DNA from: Hydnum rufescens UP504
Lineage: Eukaryota; Basidiomycota; Agaricomycetes; Cantharellales; Hydnaceae
DNA length: 64,000 nt
Direction: 5' to 3'
NCBI GenBank assembly: GCA_014904985.1
Contig: MU128980.1
Span: forward strand, 95,213 to 159,212
Shown here: positions 1-14,363 of the stretch, piece after piece
Layout of the letters: every line of letters starts with the position of its first letter
Position numbering within the stretch: the first letter of the stretch is position 1
The notes under the pieces: generated by a model
Database searches by the model: none
What the model saw: the letters and a program-made list of their open reading frames with translations, nothing else
Told to the model about the DNA's origin: nothing
Program-made: the position numbers and the translations under genes

Positions 1-3000
1 GCTTACGTCGATTGAGCGAGCTTTGGTAGCCATTGATAGAGCTGATAGAGGATGCGGAATCCGGTACGAGATCCAGCCTCTGCCGTCGCGCAGCACGCTC
101 CTCGCCATCGTCAATAGATCCGCCAATGTCGAAGTATCGCACACCACGAAGGCTGCCGTCATTCCAGTCTCGTCCATCCAGTTTATCTGCGCTCCAGCCA
201 TCGCCAACCGGGACCTCTACGCCAACCCAAGGTCCCGTTTCACCTTCCACTTCCCCAATATACCGCGCGAAAGCTTTGAATCGCGAGCGCTTAGATGAGA
301 TCATACATGGTATCCCGATATTCAGAGTGACACCACGAGCCTGCAGCGGTGCCATTGCTTGCATCTGTATGGGAGGTGGTGGAGGTGGAGAAGTGGTGGG
401 AGAGGGGGTTTGATATGACTGAGCAGACATGGCCACAGAAGCGCGTGGGGTTACAAATCCAGATACCGTTGAGGCGCCGGAATGAGCTGACCCTGGCTTG
501 GTGATCGTATCTGAGGATGGTTTATGCTCAAGGTCGGGAGCCGCTCTTATTGTGGAAGCGTCGCTTGGATGTGGAGTATGTAATGAAGTGACCGATTTCC
601 GTTGCGCACTATCTGGTATTGGCGGCTCTCTCAAAGAGCCAGACGATTTGGCAGATTTTGTGGTACGGTCGATGACCGGGATTTGTACGGGAGAGGGAGG
701 TGGAGGTTGTGCGTGGTGCTTCAAGGGGGTTCTGGTAGTAATGGGTACTTTGCGTCGCTCGGGCGTCCCTGACACAGCAGATCGCGCCGAAGCAGTGGAT
801 GACGGTCGAGGAGCAGCCTTGGATTTCTCTATCGTTGCATCTACTTTGCGGGGAAGAGGTGGTGCTGCTGCTTTTGAGGACCCAAGAGTCGAAGACGCGA
901 CTGACGTGGTTGATGCGGCCGACGTCCGTCGTGGTCTTACTTCAATGGGAACAGTGAGGCCCTGAGAACGACTCCCACCACCTTTTGCATTGCTACTGGA
1001 AGCATTAGACATGGCAGATGTAGTGCGCCCTCGTAATGATACAGTGGAGGGAGCAGTGTTGAAGGTTGTTGATGCATCGCTGCTATTTGACACCCGCGAA
1101 TGCGGCCGTGACAGGGGCGATGGCGCGGAAAGGTTGGATGGGGGTTTTCGGCGCTAATGACACCCTCGCCTTCCCGAGAGTTGAAGTTGTTGAAGTCCCC
1201 GATCGCGCGCTTGACACAGAGCGGACCGATGCTATGGATGGAGCGAGAGATTTTGGTCTGCCATTGGGTGGGGTGAGTGAAGAATTTCCAGGTCGTGGAC
1301 TTGTATTCTCGACTCGGGTTCGTGGCGGAGGATTGCGTGGGACAGAAGGTGAGGATGTTGGATTAGAGGGTCTGGCTCGTGCCTGTGCCGTGCCAGCAGT
1401 ACGAACAGAGGACACAGACACGGACGAGGCAACCGAACTTCGACTAGATGCCAAGGGGTCCCGTTGTGCCTCAGCAGAGTTTTGGACGGTGGTCTGCGCC
1501 ACGCTTCGATTAGGGGGCGGGGCGTTCGCCTGTGAAGACGCGATGCTGGCCGTATCTACATCTTGGTTAGGTCTCGGGCTTGATGCACTCTCAATAGATG
1601 ATTGTGGAGTCAGGCCACCTTTGGATGGAGGCGGGGCTAAGAGATCATCGACGGGGACGTCGAGTTCTATGTGGGGGAAAAGCAATGAGATACAATACTG
1701 CTGCGGTGTCATTGAAGGTTACGCACCATCACTGATCTCTTTCAGAGCCCAACCATCCAGTGAATTGAAACCATTTGCTAATCGAACGCCAACCCAACGT
1801 TTCCGAAGCCAGCGAAGAATGTCGAGCCGAGCTCGTTCGACCTGCGAGCGAATTGGAGAAGTAGATGAAAGTAAAGTGGCAGCATGTACGGAGGCAGAGG
1901 TGGGGTGAGGGCGCAGTAAGACTGAAGACACCAGTGTCTATGTTGCCAATGAAGGTGAGCCCTCGAGTCCCGGCTATTAACACAGGACCTGCATACCTGA
2001 TAAACGATTCCAGCATTGGTATCTCCAAGCCCTCTGCGAAGGGAGTCCATAACCCATCGAACTTTGTCCCCATCATCAAAGCGAACCCCGTCATTTTCGA
2101 GGATAGCCAGCCATTCCTCTTGCTCAAACACATCCTCGCACTGCGAGCAAAGAACATCGTCCATTTTCTTGCGAGCCTGCACTATCAGATCTTTGAGCAT
2201 GTCCGCCCATGGCTGATCTCTTATTCCGGGGCTTTCCACCTTGGCCAGCGCAGACTCCGCAGCAAAAAGAAGGGGGAAGAGATTCTGCGGCGTCGTGCGT
2301 GCGTAGACCCCTTTCAAAGCTGTCGCCCTAGACTTAGGCGGCAAGGCTGCGAATTCCGGAGTGACCCATCCCTCGCCAAACAATCCCACAAGAGCGCGCC
2401 GTGCGCCTCGATCGAGGATGGTGTTTTTAATGTCTTCGGAAGTTGCAAATTCCAGGATGCGGGGAATGCGGCGGGTACATTGCTTGCATTTGGACCCACC
2501 AACACCCCACCGGCCGCCTGTGACCTTCTCATACTCCTCGAAGGTGAGGTAGGCGTGGAAAAGTCCATGCGTCATCTCCTCGACGATGCGAGATTCGATT
2601 TCGGATTGAAGGGAGGTGAGAGACAGATAGGCTGCTGACCGATAGATTTGGAAAGCAGTGGTCAAGTCAAATGTCCTATGGGAGAAATTCAGAGTGCCAG
2701 CATAGATGAAGCCAAGAGTGAAGTGAAGAGAGGCTGGGGTAAATGGTGGGGAAGGGAGAGTGATTGTAATTGGACCAGATGAACTTGTGGGAGTGACAGA
2801 GGCAAATCCAGACAGGAAAAGGGCACGGAAGTAAGACGACCTGGAAGCCAGAATGAAACGATGGCTTGAGAAGACCGCCGTAGCCTCTTCGGAGTCTGGT
2901 GAGAATGGACCAGTGAGAGCGATCTTGACATCCGAATACAGTCTTGAGCGCCACATAAAGACGAGATCTTTGCGGAGCTTGTCAATTCGTGTAGCATCAA

Positions 3001-3609
3001 CGTCAACTGCACCATCAATTCCTTCAGGAGAATCAAAAAGGAATTCAAAAGCAGCGCCGATGCCTTTGCCAGTGTAAATATATTCTAGCTGGTTCGAGAA
3101 TAGTGACGGTGAGATTGCAGTAGTAAGTCGGAGGAGGGTGTTAGTAGGGTGAGAAGATGAGGGAGAGTAGAGGTGAGCCCTTGATGGTGAGGGTGTGCGG
3201 GAAGTCGTGGGTTGTTCTACTATGGCTAAAGAAAATGTCGACTGCGTGGGATTGGGGCCAAGATCTTGGCCTGGAGAAGCGGAATAGATGCGTGAAGCGC
3301 CATTGGGTCGGACGTCAAAGTACTGCGCGAGGAACGAAGGGGGAGCACGAGCATAGATCATTGCTGAGAAGATATACATATCAGGAAGAGCACCAAGAAA
3401 CAGAGGGTGGATGGCGGTTTTCTCGGACCTTTGTGACCCCAGACCTCCTCGTCTGCGCTGCCTGCCTCCTCTGGCAACATCTCCCAGACTACATCTGGGA
3501 AACGCTCCTTCGCGTGGTCAAACAGGCCCTTGAGGTCGTTCAGCCATGCTCCGGTGGATTTAGCAGCGCTCGACGCCGTGGCAGACCCAGCAGGGGGAGG
3601 CGCAGACAT
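1..3609 (-). CDS. BTB/POZ and CAP-Gly domain protein (3' end outside window)
   Basis: Start ATG is at 3609-3607. Exon 1 (3429-3609) ends in VWGHK and splices over a 65-nt intron (3364-3428) to AMIYARAPPSFLAQYF, a BTB-like segment. A second, clearer BTB core follows (DVKIALTGPF, then FSSHRFILASRSSYFRALF). Further on are two Cys pairs, CKQC and CSQC, possibly metal-binding. More introns follow (one begins at 1996), leading to a Ser/Pro-rich linker at about 400-1650 and a CAP-Gly domain at about 120-290 (RYIGEVEGETGPWVGVEV, then WNDGSLRGVRYFD). CAP-Gly domains bind the acidic C-termini of tubulin and EB-type proteins, and BTB domains dimerise or recruit cullin-3. The usual GKNDG signature reads as a WNDG variant. 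A microtubule-associated adaptor is an inference. Downstream exons lie beyond base 1. Confidence 0.85.
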
Positions 3610-4044
3610 CTGCGGTAGTGAGGAATACCTCTTGGCCCAAGCGAGATGCGAATAGGAAGACAGTGCGGATCGAGTTCACAAAACCAGGCGAACACGAGGC
3701 AGCGGTAGCTTGAGCAGCCCTGATATACAGATCAACGATGGGGGAAGGGACACACAGGCTACGATAGGGTGGTAGTAATGGAGAACAAGCTCAGGAAAAG
3801 GCGGGGGATAGAGAATAGGTGCTCGGTGAATGCAGCAGGGGAAGGGGAAGATGGAAAAATGGTATCTTAATTTCCGTATTACATAACACGGCACCCAGGC
3901 AGTAGCTCCCAAATCGCGGAAATACAGGGTAACATAGTAAAAAAAGCATTGAGCGCGTCCCATGGGTATTGTGTATATGGGAAACCAGCGCAATTAGAGA
4001 AAGAGGTGATGTATGGGCGACGCCCTCAACACGGATTCCAACTA
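3610..4044. other. Intergenic spacer with no gene seen
   Basis: This lies between the start of the BTB/CAP-Gly gene and the end of the MAP kinase gene, both on the minus strand, so it should hold the promoter of the BTB gene and the 3' UTR of the kinase. An open frame at 3676-3993 (-) has no recognisable protein features. I see no clear TATA box. Confidence 0.5.
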
Positions 4045-5883
<1,839 letters not shown>

Positions 5884-5900
5884 GGCTAGCGGCTCGAGGT
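5884..5900. promoter_or_regulatory. 17-bp gap between divergent start codons
   Basis: The MAP kinase ATG (minus) and the MMTAG2-like ATG (plus) are 17 bp apart, so the two 5' UTRs must overlap and each promoter must lie inside the other gene. The gap is read directly from the sequence; shared regulation is inferred. Confidence 0.5.
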
Positions 5901-6811
5901 ATGGACCTTTGTTTCCTCACCGCGGATTCAACCACGGCGTTCTCCGAATACCTGACGTCGACAAACTACACCTACAATGTACAATCCCATTCGAGGCGGC
6001 ACTCGGGGGGCCAAGGGGACTTTACCTGGGCAGAGGTATCTGCGGACAAGGACAGAGAGGTAGTTTCACCTGTAATTCTCCAGAGTTGTTATACGAGTGA
6101 GGTTTTGCAACAGAATTACCTTGGTCACTCCATCAATGCGCCCACTGGGCGATGGCAAAAGAACAAGGACATTCATTGGTATAAGCGCGATGTCGCGAAC
6201 AGCGAATCGGATCGACTGGAAGAGATACGCAAGATTAAAGAAGCCGAGGCGGATGCACTAGCTGTCGCACTGTTAGTATTTGGCATCTTGTCTACTATGG
6301 TTTACGCATGAATGATGAATCTTATGTCCAGAGGATTCAAGTCTACCGCGAAGACGGGCGCCTCTGGTGAATCTTCCATTAAGAATCCGAATTTGATACC
6401 ACTTGCACCCAAACCCCGACTGCCTCCAGACGAGGAAACTCAAAAGGGACAGACGAAAGGTGATAAGGAGTCACTGAAGGAGGAGAGGAGAGCGGCCAAG
6501 GAAGAAAGGCGAGCACGGAAAGAAAGAGAGAGAGCGGAGCGAGGTTCAAGCTATCATCGCCGAGATGATATCTACTCACGAAAATCCCGCGAACCATCCC
6601 ACCTCCCCCCACGCAGGGATCGACGCGACCGCTGGTCAAGAAGTCCGAGCCCACGCCCTCGTTATTCGCGTTCGCATTCACGCTCTCCTGCCCCCGCGAC
6701 TCGCGCCCACCTAGACGGCGTTCTCACAGTCCACGTAGACAGCGCTCCCGTAGTCCGCCACCAAGATATCGCTCCTCGTTGGATAATGCACCCTCAAGAC
6801 GTCGACCATAA
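5901..6811 (+). CDS. MMTAG2-like protein (kinase phosphorylation domain) with RS-rich tail
   Basis: Three exons. Exon 1 (5901-6059) gives MDLCFLTADSTTAFSEYL and continues to DFTWAEVSADKDRE; an intron lies at 6060-6113; exon 2 carries NYLGHSINAPTGRWQKNKD, the signature of the multiple-myeloma tumour-associated protein 2 family; an intron lies at 6272-6331; exon 3 is highly charged (KEERRAAKEERRARKERE) then Arg/Ser-rich. The molecular role of the family is poorly known; an RS tail suggests a nuclear, RNA-processing setting (inference). At the C5 run 6691-6695 the RS pattern jumps frame: the other frame continues with SPRRQRSRSPPPRYRSS to a stop at 6809-6811, while the unbroken frame runs to 6965 with unrelated residues. 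One missing C would explain this. The gene faces the MAP kinase gene head to head. Confidence 0.8.
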
Positions 6812-6934
6812 CTTTCTTTGTCCTGTTGTACTACCAAAGATGCTCACTGCACAGAACCGGACGCTTGAGAACTGGTACTCCGGGCGACTCGTTCGTGCAT
6901 TACAACTCTCCCCCCTTAAATCCCAGCGCAAGCC

Positions 6935-7226
6935 ATGCCCCTCAATGACTTGGATCCTTTGGTGAATGAGATCAGCATGTGCACTCAGCATCTTCGGCGT
7001 ATTCCCGCGAGACGGTGGACTGGTTAGATTTAAATATGTTTTATTATGCGGGTACCCCTCAAATGCAGGCGAGCTCTCACATGTCTCGATGGGCCTTTCA
7101 GAGGGCTGCTTTCAGATTACCACGACTACAACTGCTACCACGAAGCTGGCACACGGTTTTCGCCACCCTCACAACCATGGAGATGCGACAGTCACAATTT
7201 TGGAAGCCTCGACAATACCCTCATAA
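6935..7226 (+). CDS. Possible small two-exon gene of unknown function
   Basis: ATG at 6935 opens MPLNDLDPLVNEISMCTQ and reaches ARRWT, where a GTTAGA donor at about 7020 is followed by candidate acceptors (AATGCAG near 7068, or TTTCAG near 7103). Both keep the same frame into EGCFQITTTTTATTKLAHGF and a stop at 7224-7226, giving about 70-80 residues. I recognise no family. It lies 124 bp past the RS-protein stop on the same strand, so it could instead be 3' UTR. Low confidence. Confidence 0.3.
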
Positions 7227-7615
7227 GCTGTCAATGAGATCTAGATATCAATGTGCACGGTTGATGCAATTCAACGATTCGACCGCAACCGGGCGGTCCT
7301 TCAATTTGTTTCAGAGCATGCACAGGTGGGATACAAGACACGAGTGATAGCAACGACCTCTAAAAAAGCACCCAAGACAAGCTCGGAGCCATCACGAGGC
7401 AATGCTGTTCATGAGCAGAAAACGCATAGATGGGCATAGCAGAAAGCAGACAGAAAACACCCTCAACATCCCATCCCGAGGAACTTGAGATATCCGCACA
7501 CTGGTGACGAAATTGGCGGTCAAAGTATGCGTTGGGAAGATAGGTTATAGAAATAGAATTCCCTAGATGCATGTTTCACGAGCGAACGGACGCTAGCATC
7601 GACTGTGGGCGAGCT
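7227..7615. other. Tail-to-tail spacer with no gene seen
   Basis: This separates the plus-strand genes on the left from the large minus-strand gene on the right and would hold 3' UTRs. Short open frames here show no recognisable features. Confidence 0.4.
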
Positions 7616-10600
7616 TTAGGACGCGGCCTCGACAGCCGGAGAGAAGCTGTAGGACTATAGCTCTCCGTTAGCGAGGCCAGAGCAGACGAAGACGAAAGCG
7701 AACACTTACCTCATCATGAGACCAAGACCCTCGCCTTCACCGTTCTCTTTTCCGTTCGCAGTGGCAGACAAGACGGGGGCGACGGGAGCAACCTTGATAT
7801 CTGGGTCGTTGCGCTGCTTGGACCAACCGAGGGCACTGCGTCGGACCTTGGACGCAACACGTTGACGTGGGGCTGGCTTGAAAGTCTCTTGATCTTTTTT
7901 CACAGGTGAAGGTTGTTTCACTGGAAGAGCCGGGACCGCCGGAGCAGTAGATGAAGCCACGAAACTGGAGAATGATCGATCGATAACAAAAGGTGAAGTA
8001 GGGGGATAACTGCAAGTGCAGGAGGGGAAATACAGGTGAATGCTTGCTCCATGCTCTCTGAACGGGTATGAGGGCGGGGCATCCGGGGCGGGGCATATTT
8101 CTTCGGCGTCCGATTCCCATAGGGGGATGGGCGAGAGCTTGTCCTTGGACGTCGAATGCAAAGCTCAAGAGGCAGTGGGGTATATGTTCGTACCGAGTGG
8201 TCATAGAAAGCCTGGATGGCTACAGGGTCCTGTGGAGGCTTGAATGCTACAGGGTGGATTTAAGAATCGTGTACACCCAAATATATTCATGAACACCCAC
8301 AAGATACCGCAAACCGGGAGAAGTCGGTGTCCGCCCACTCCTGCTTACTTTGTTGAACGATATCCAATGCCTCTTTCCGAAGAGCATAATACCTGCGCAT
8401 GACCTCCCCACCAGCATCCTCCTCCCAGTCAGCAATGTGTACTTGGGGTTCATGAGCTTGCGAGAACTCGAAGTGTGCAGAAGGGACAGTGGACACGATA
8501 CTAGAGAGGCTACTCCCCGAGGAATAGGGTGATGAGTAGAGTCCAGGGACTTCCTCAGCAATCGTCTCGACCATGGAAGATCGAGAGACGGATCGTCGCC
8601 TGTGTCCATGTCCCCGTGCTCTAATGCGGGTCGAACTCGTACTTAGAGGACGCAATGCGTCCACCACACTAAGCCTCGTAACATCGATGCTCGACTGAGA
8701 CCCCGATTCGCTACAATCCGTCGCCGGCGGGGTATCCGGGGACGTAAAGATAACCGTCGCTGGACGAGACGCCGTATCGTTCGAAGTGACGCTCTGAGCA
8801 AAGATGTTTCGTTGAATTGCAGCCGACAGAGGCCGAGGATACGCAGAAGAAGACCCTGATGAGATGAGTGTACATTGACAATTAGCGCATGCAGTACCAT
8901 ACGTCTCGAAGGAGTTGACACCATACCTTTCGCCGATGTACTGCCCGAGACATCTGCCCCTTCAGCTTCGAGCGAATGTTCTTCCAGACTTTCGCGCTTC
9001 AGCAAGCCTTTGGTGGCCTTATCCATCCTTTCACGGCCAAATTTGGAAGATAACTGTGGAACCACAACCCGCTTCCCCCCCACAAGACGCAATTTCGTAG
9101 GAGACCCGGCGACCTCATCTTCAGAAGCGTGGGCATCTAATTTGACCTGAAAGGGACGCTTACGCTTGGGCTTGAAACAGGGCGATGATACGAACGAATC
9201 ACCGACGGCCTTGCAGCTCACATGGCCGCCACCAAGCAAGGAGATCATTGTGTCGTCGTCCTTAGTCGACGACGTAGCACTTGCAACACTGAAAACGGAA
9301 AGTGGTCGAATGCGACGGTTGCCAGCATTCTTGCCAAACAATAGGGCCTCAGACGCAGGTTTTGGCTCATCAGCACCAAACACTGAATCAGAGCTAACGG
9401 AAGAGGCTTTATGCGGAGCCTCGAATAGCGAATCAGAATCGCTGGGATCACGAGCTGAGTCGAAAGAAGAATGACGCGCATGACCGTGTTCGGCGCTCCC
9501 AGCCTCACTAGCACTAGGCGAGGCCATAATGGACGTGAGAGGTGCACCTCGATAGACGGCTGCACTCTCCAGCATCTTGTCGCCGAGGCCAGGTCGACCT
9601 AGCCTTGCACCCGAAAAATCGCTGTTCACACTGTCAATAGACGGCTCGCTCTGGTGTTTGGCCCAGAGGGCTCGCCCACCATTAGCACCGTAGACTCCAT
9701 ACGCATGAGCAATCGAACTCCCGCTATCGTTGGACAGCCGATTGCGGTGATGACGTCGAAACGAAGAGTGGTCCAAGCTGACGGGGGGAGCAATCGACGA
9801 ATTGGAGAAGGAAGATTCATTGCGTTGATGGTTTCGTAGGGCAGGAGGGAAAGGGAGAGGCATCGGAGGAGGCTTGCTCCGGAAGTAGAATGTCGAACGA
9901 TCTGAGCCGGTAGACTTACGATTCTTCGGTCTACCCTCGCCTGGCCTGCCATCACCAGTCCCAGACGACTCCACGTATGCAGAAAGGGAAAATTCAGAGA
10001 CCTCAGAGACATTGCGAGAATGTTCCCGCGTGGAGGGGGCGTACCCAAAAGGATTACGCGTTCCAGGATTGATGATACGCCCCAGACTGGAAATGGACGG
10101 AATACTAGCCAGCGAGTCACTATGAGCGTGGCCAGGGGATGGAGCCACGGGGAGAGGAAGTGGGGGAGGACCAGACACATCACCTCTCTTGTAACCGAAT
10201 GGATCGGATACACCTGAATTAATGATAGAGCCAAGAGATGACAGACTCATTTCAGAGTGTTCCCTGGAATGGCTGCTTTGGACAACGCTATGCACTAGGG
10301 ATTCTCGCGCTTCTCGCTTCGACTCTGTGTCCGACTCCAACGACAGGTGAACGGAACGAGAAGGCTCGACACTTTGAGTGATTCGCGAGAGATGCCGTGT
10401 AGATGAAGCATTAGACTCCGTAGAAGGGCGATTCTTGCGGTCTCCAGAGGGATGGATAAGAGATAAATCGATATTGGCAATGTTATAAGCAGAGCTATCA
10501 CAGTCGGGTGCGAAGGAAACGTTGGTGATGCCCTGCGGCGGCTGTAGCTTAGCTTGTTCCAATGGACGTGCCGTAAGAGTTGTTTGCGATGAGGGATGGA

Positions 10601-13600
10601 CGAGAGAAAGGTTCAATGTAGCCAATGCGTACATCGAAGCATCGAGGTCACTCAACAAAGAGATCTCCTTCTCACTGAGATGACTGGTGGAGCTTTCAGC
10701 GCGGGAATGGGTGCGCTGTGAAGGATATTATGAGACATTGTATGATCACCAGACTGATCATGCAGTAGCTACCTCGGGCCTCACGTTCGAAGGGGCCGGA
10801 ATTGAGTTCTGGCTAGCGAATTGGATGTCCATATTCAAATCCTTTGACGGGACCTAGAATCGATAACGTCATTAGCGAACAATGATGTCTCATTGAGGCA
10901 GAATATCAACCTTTGGACCACCCTCACGCTGAGAGGGTAGCTCCCACTTGAGAGCCACGGGAGATTGTTCCTGCTCAGCACCCGATGGGGAGGCGCCATC
11001 GTGGAGGAATGCATCTGGTGTCTTGAATGCAACCTCAAGCTGCTCCACGAAACTCAGGCGAGATCCACCTTGATTGAGCTTGTTCAGTTCTCCAGTGAAA
11101 TCGAAGCTCTTCTTTCCAGTGTCGTCATCACGAAAACCAGCATCATCGTCGGAGGGAGACTCGTCAAGATAACCTTCTTCATTGTTAGAGTCATAAAGGA
11201 CAATAGAAGGAGGTGTCACAACCGTCGCCGGGACATCAGTAGTCGTGGTGGGAACGGAGAATGCAGCAGAAAGGGGCGACGTGGGCTGAGCATACATAGA
11301 AGACATGTCTTCGGGAGATCGGATGGATGTACTGTCCTCGGATTGACTGGACAGGACGGCCTGTAAGTCCTCAGGAATGTCAGAATCTCCATCATCGTCA
11401 TATTCGGAACTCCCGAGACTACGAGGTTCTTCGTTCGAACCGCTCTCACTGTCTGGAAATTCCTCGGGTTCGCCCAGCGTGCCGCTGAAACCCAGATTTC
11501 GACGTATCTCGCGGTGCAACTGCGAGTTCAGTGATTCGACAGACGATTGTTCGCGCGGCTGTTGCTGTGGAAGCTGATCATGTTCATCAGCAAAATGTCT
11601 GCGAACGGTCCGATACTTAAGGGGACTGTCGATACTAGCAACAGACGAACGGGTGATCGCAGAGTTCGTTGACGATCCCAATGCATTACGCATCACCACA
11701 GTCGAGGGAACGCTAGATGCACGGATGGTGGACCCTTTACGTCGAAGCGCGGCGGTCTGATACGGCCTCAGAGATGTGATACTTGGCTCTTGGTGGATGG
11801 TCATGACATTGCTATTGCTCTTAGATGCAGACGCCCGAAGATCAGATATACTCCCAGCGGAATGACCATTGAAAAAGTCTCGGCTCAACACTGTCCGCGT
11901 CGCCATCGTGACCGTACCGACAGAGGTGGCGCTACTGAAAGAGGAATCGAGGTCCTCTAGGGTGCGGTCTGCCTTAGAATTCACAGAGGTGGGGACATCA
12001 GGGTATTGGCCACGCCGTTGCTCTTGAGCCCGTCGTGCCTGCTCGAGAGCATGCATAGCAAACTCTGGCATGGGGTCGGGAGAGTACTGGGGGGAGTGGG
12101 GAGACCATCGCTTCGCCGGACTAGGGTCGGGTGTAGCACTTAGGTCGAGGCGATTGATAAGGTCTGAGAGCTCTTCTGTGGCCGCATTCACCATGTTCAG
12201 AGGAACTGCATCGGAGGCAAAGAGGGAAGAGACGCGTTAGCATCAGAATAGGATGCATCAAACAACCAGGGCATACCAAATCCATCGGAACCGTTAGAAG
12301 AATCGGCAACAATGCCGGTAGGTCTCGGACGAAGCAATTGTTCGGACATCGGACGAGGACGGGGGCGCCGTGCAGGAGTCTCCCCGGGTACATATATCCC
12401 GATATCGTCAATGGAAGTGTTCCCAGGTTCGTCATATCCATCGGCGCCAATCGCGGGGAAAAACGAGTCGGACTTGGTGGAAGGGGAAAACGGGTCCGGG
12501 ACCACCATCACAAATGTGGATCCTGCTCCAATAGACGCATTTGCGGATGGGGCTGGCTCACCAGGCGATCCCGTCGAGCCTGGATCACGTCCTCGGCCTT
12601 CAGAAGAACCAGCCTCCAATGAGTTATGAGATACGGAAGAATTAGTGGTCGATGAAGAACGAGAAAGATCAAAGACATTGGCAAGGGACCCCCTTTTCCT
12701 GCCTCGTTCAACTGCTTTGGAGGTACGATCTCGACGAGACCCTCTGGTGTCCCGGCACGTCATCGTCGGATTGATGCCATGCACACCATCTTCGGCTATG
12801 GGTGGAACGACTAACGAAAACGAGCTCGTGGTGGCGCCAGAAGACCTCCTCGAGGACGTAAAGGACGATCGGTTCGATGAGCCACCGTCTGTGGACATGG
12901 AATCTCGGGGCATGAGGCTCTCCCCGCCGGAGGACGAAGAGATAGAGAGGGCTGAAAGTGCACTCCCTCGCTTATTCTTGCCTTTGTTTTTGTCGCTCTT
13001 AGCCTTAGCTACCTCATTGCGTTGGGGAGAAGCAAACTTGATCGTGGGCAATGGCTTGTGGTCCTCATCTTCGAGAGATGTACGTTTATCGGCCAGAGGC
13101 CTGGGGCGAACGATGTGGATCTGCGAATTTATCGTGTTAAAATCTCGATTGGGCGAACCAATTGAGCTTGGAGCTCCGACAAGCCAAGACTCCCCGCTAC
13201 CTGCAATGCCCTGTGCCGTAAGCATGCCGGAAGCCTTTCCCTTGCTGGCTTTCGTTGAACGAGACAGGAAAGTTTGTTGGGTAGATGAAGCCGAAGTGGG
13301 GGAATCACGTCCCCACCCTCCTATGCGAGCCATAGAACGTACGGAGCGCATGGCACGGACGGCAAGCGAGCCACTGCGGGATTGACTATTACTGGTGGGC
13401 GCGGCCTCCGACGCAGAGCTTGGGGGTGGAGCCACAGGCGATAAAGGCGAGAGAATGGAGCCACTAATAGCAGAGGTAGGTGAGAGAAACGAGGAGCCCG
13501 ATACAGTACCAGAGCCGACATTGGTGTTTACTGTTAAAGGCGGGGAAATAGTGCCCAGACGCACACTGGATGGCTGAGAACCGGAACCAGAGCCAGGTGC

Positions 13601-14363
13601 AGGGACTAGAAGACAGCATAGGGGGTCAGCACGTGATCGCGGGCAACAACAACGCGCAAGCAAGTATAAAGAAATACAACTTACATTTCGCACCCTTCTC
13701 TTTCGACTCCTTGGAATCCTTGCGGCCCCGCCCGAGAGTGGTCCACTTCCATCTGTCCTTTTCAGAATCTATACTCGGGCGCGGAGTGTCGGAACTCTCT
13801 CGTGAGGGGGCAATGCTTTTGGCCGAAGTAGTGTCCTTAGTCCCATTCGTCCTATCTCCAAGTGCCCACTTGATGGAATCTAGTGCTGCGCGTGATTTCT
13901 TCTTCTTAACAAGGAGTGGTTGTTCCTGCTGAGCCGAGTTGTACGTTCCGTGAGTCGAACTCAGCGTGGTAGTAGCAGGAGGGTCAACAAGCACTTTAAT
14001 CTTGGGCTTATTGATGCTCGTCGTGGTGCCGGAGGAACCGAAGCGAGAGGCGGTGCGGGAAGGGGGGCGAACACCGCTATCTTGGGCACCATCGTGATCT
14101 TTGACTGGAAGAATAGATCGTGGCGGTGGGAGAGGGAGAGGGGGTGGTGCTTGATGCAGAACAAGTGTCCTCTTGGGGACAACGCGGCGTGAGCCAACGC
14201 TACTTGTCGCCGTCCCGCCGACGTTGGAGTCCTGTTTGGGAGCAAGGGATGGTACCGCTACTGGTGTAGCGGTCGTTAATTGGATTGAGGGTATAATGCG
14301 AGGTGTCTCTTGAGGAGGAGGTTGAGGAGACGTCGCTCGTTGTTGACGTAAGGTTTGAAACAT
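7616..14363 (-). CDS. Very large Ser/Pro-rich disordered protein, unknown function
   Basis: I join what look like several separate open frames into one spliced gene of very roughly 1,900-2,000 residues. Start ATG is 14363-14361 (MFQTLRQQRATSPQPPPQET). Exon 1 ends at KEKGAK before GTAAGT. Exons 2 and 3 join over a 52-nt GTATGC..CTAAC..GCAG intron near 12210-12285, which removes an apparent stop. Others follow near 10870-10910, 10710-10770 and 8877-8935. The final part includes VHIADWEEDAGGEVMRRYYA, then FKPPQDPVAIQAFYDH, and RRSALGWSKQR, ending after a GTAAGT intron at FSPAVEAAS (stop 7616-7618). Composition is Ser, Pro, Arg and Gly rich with many SS and RS steps and no transmembrane segment or enzyme motif. 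It resembles scaffold or polarity proteins in composition only. I do not recognise it, and splitting into two genes is possible. Confidence 0.6.

Noticed and set aside
1066..1908. 280-codon plus-strand open frame
   Set aside because: It is antisense to the Ser/Pro linker of the BTB/CAP-Gly gene, whose exons, splice sites and domains are clear.
12645..13385. 246-codon plus-strand open frame
   Set aside because: It mirrors the Ser/Arg-rich exon of the large minus-strand gene; low-complexity exons commonly keep the opposite strand open.
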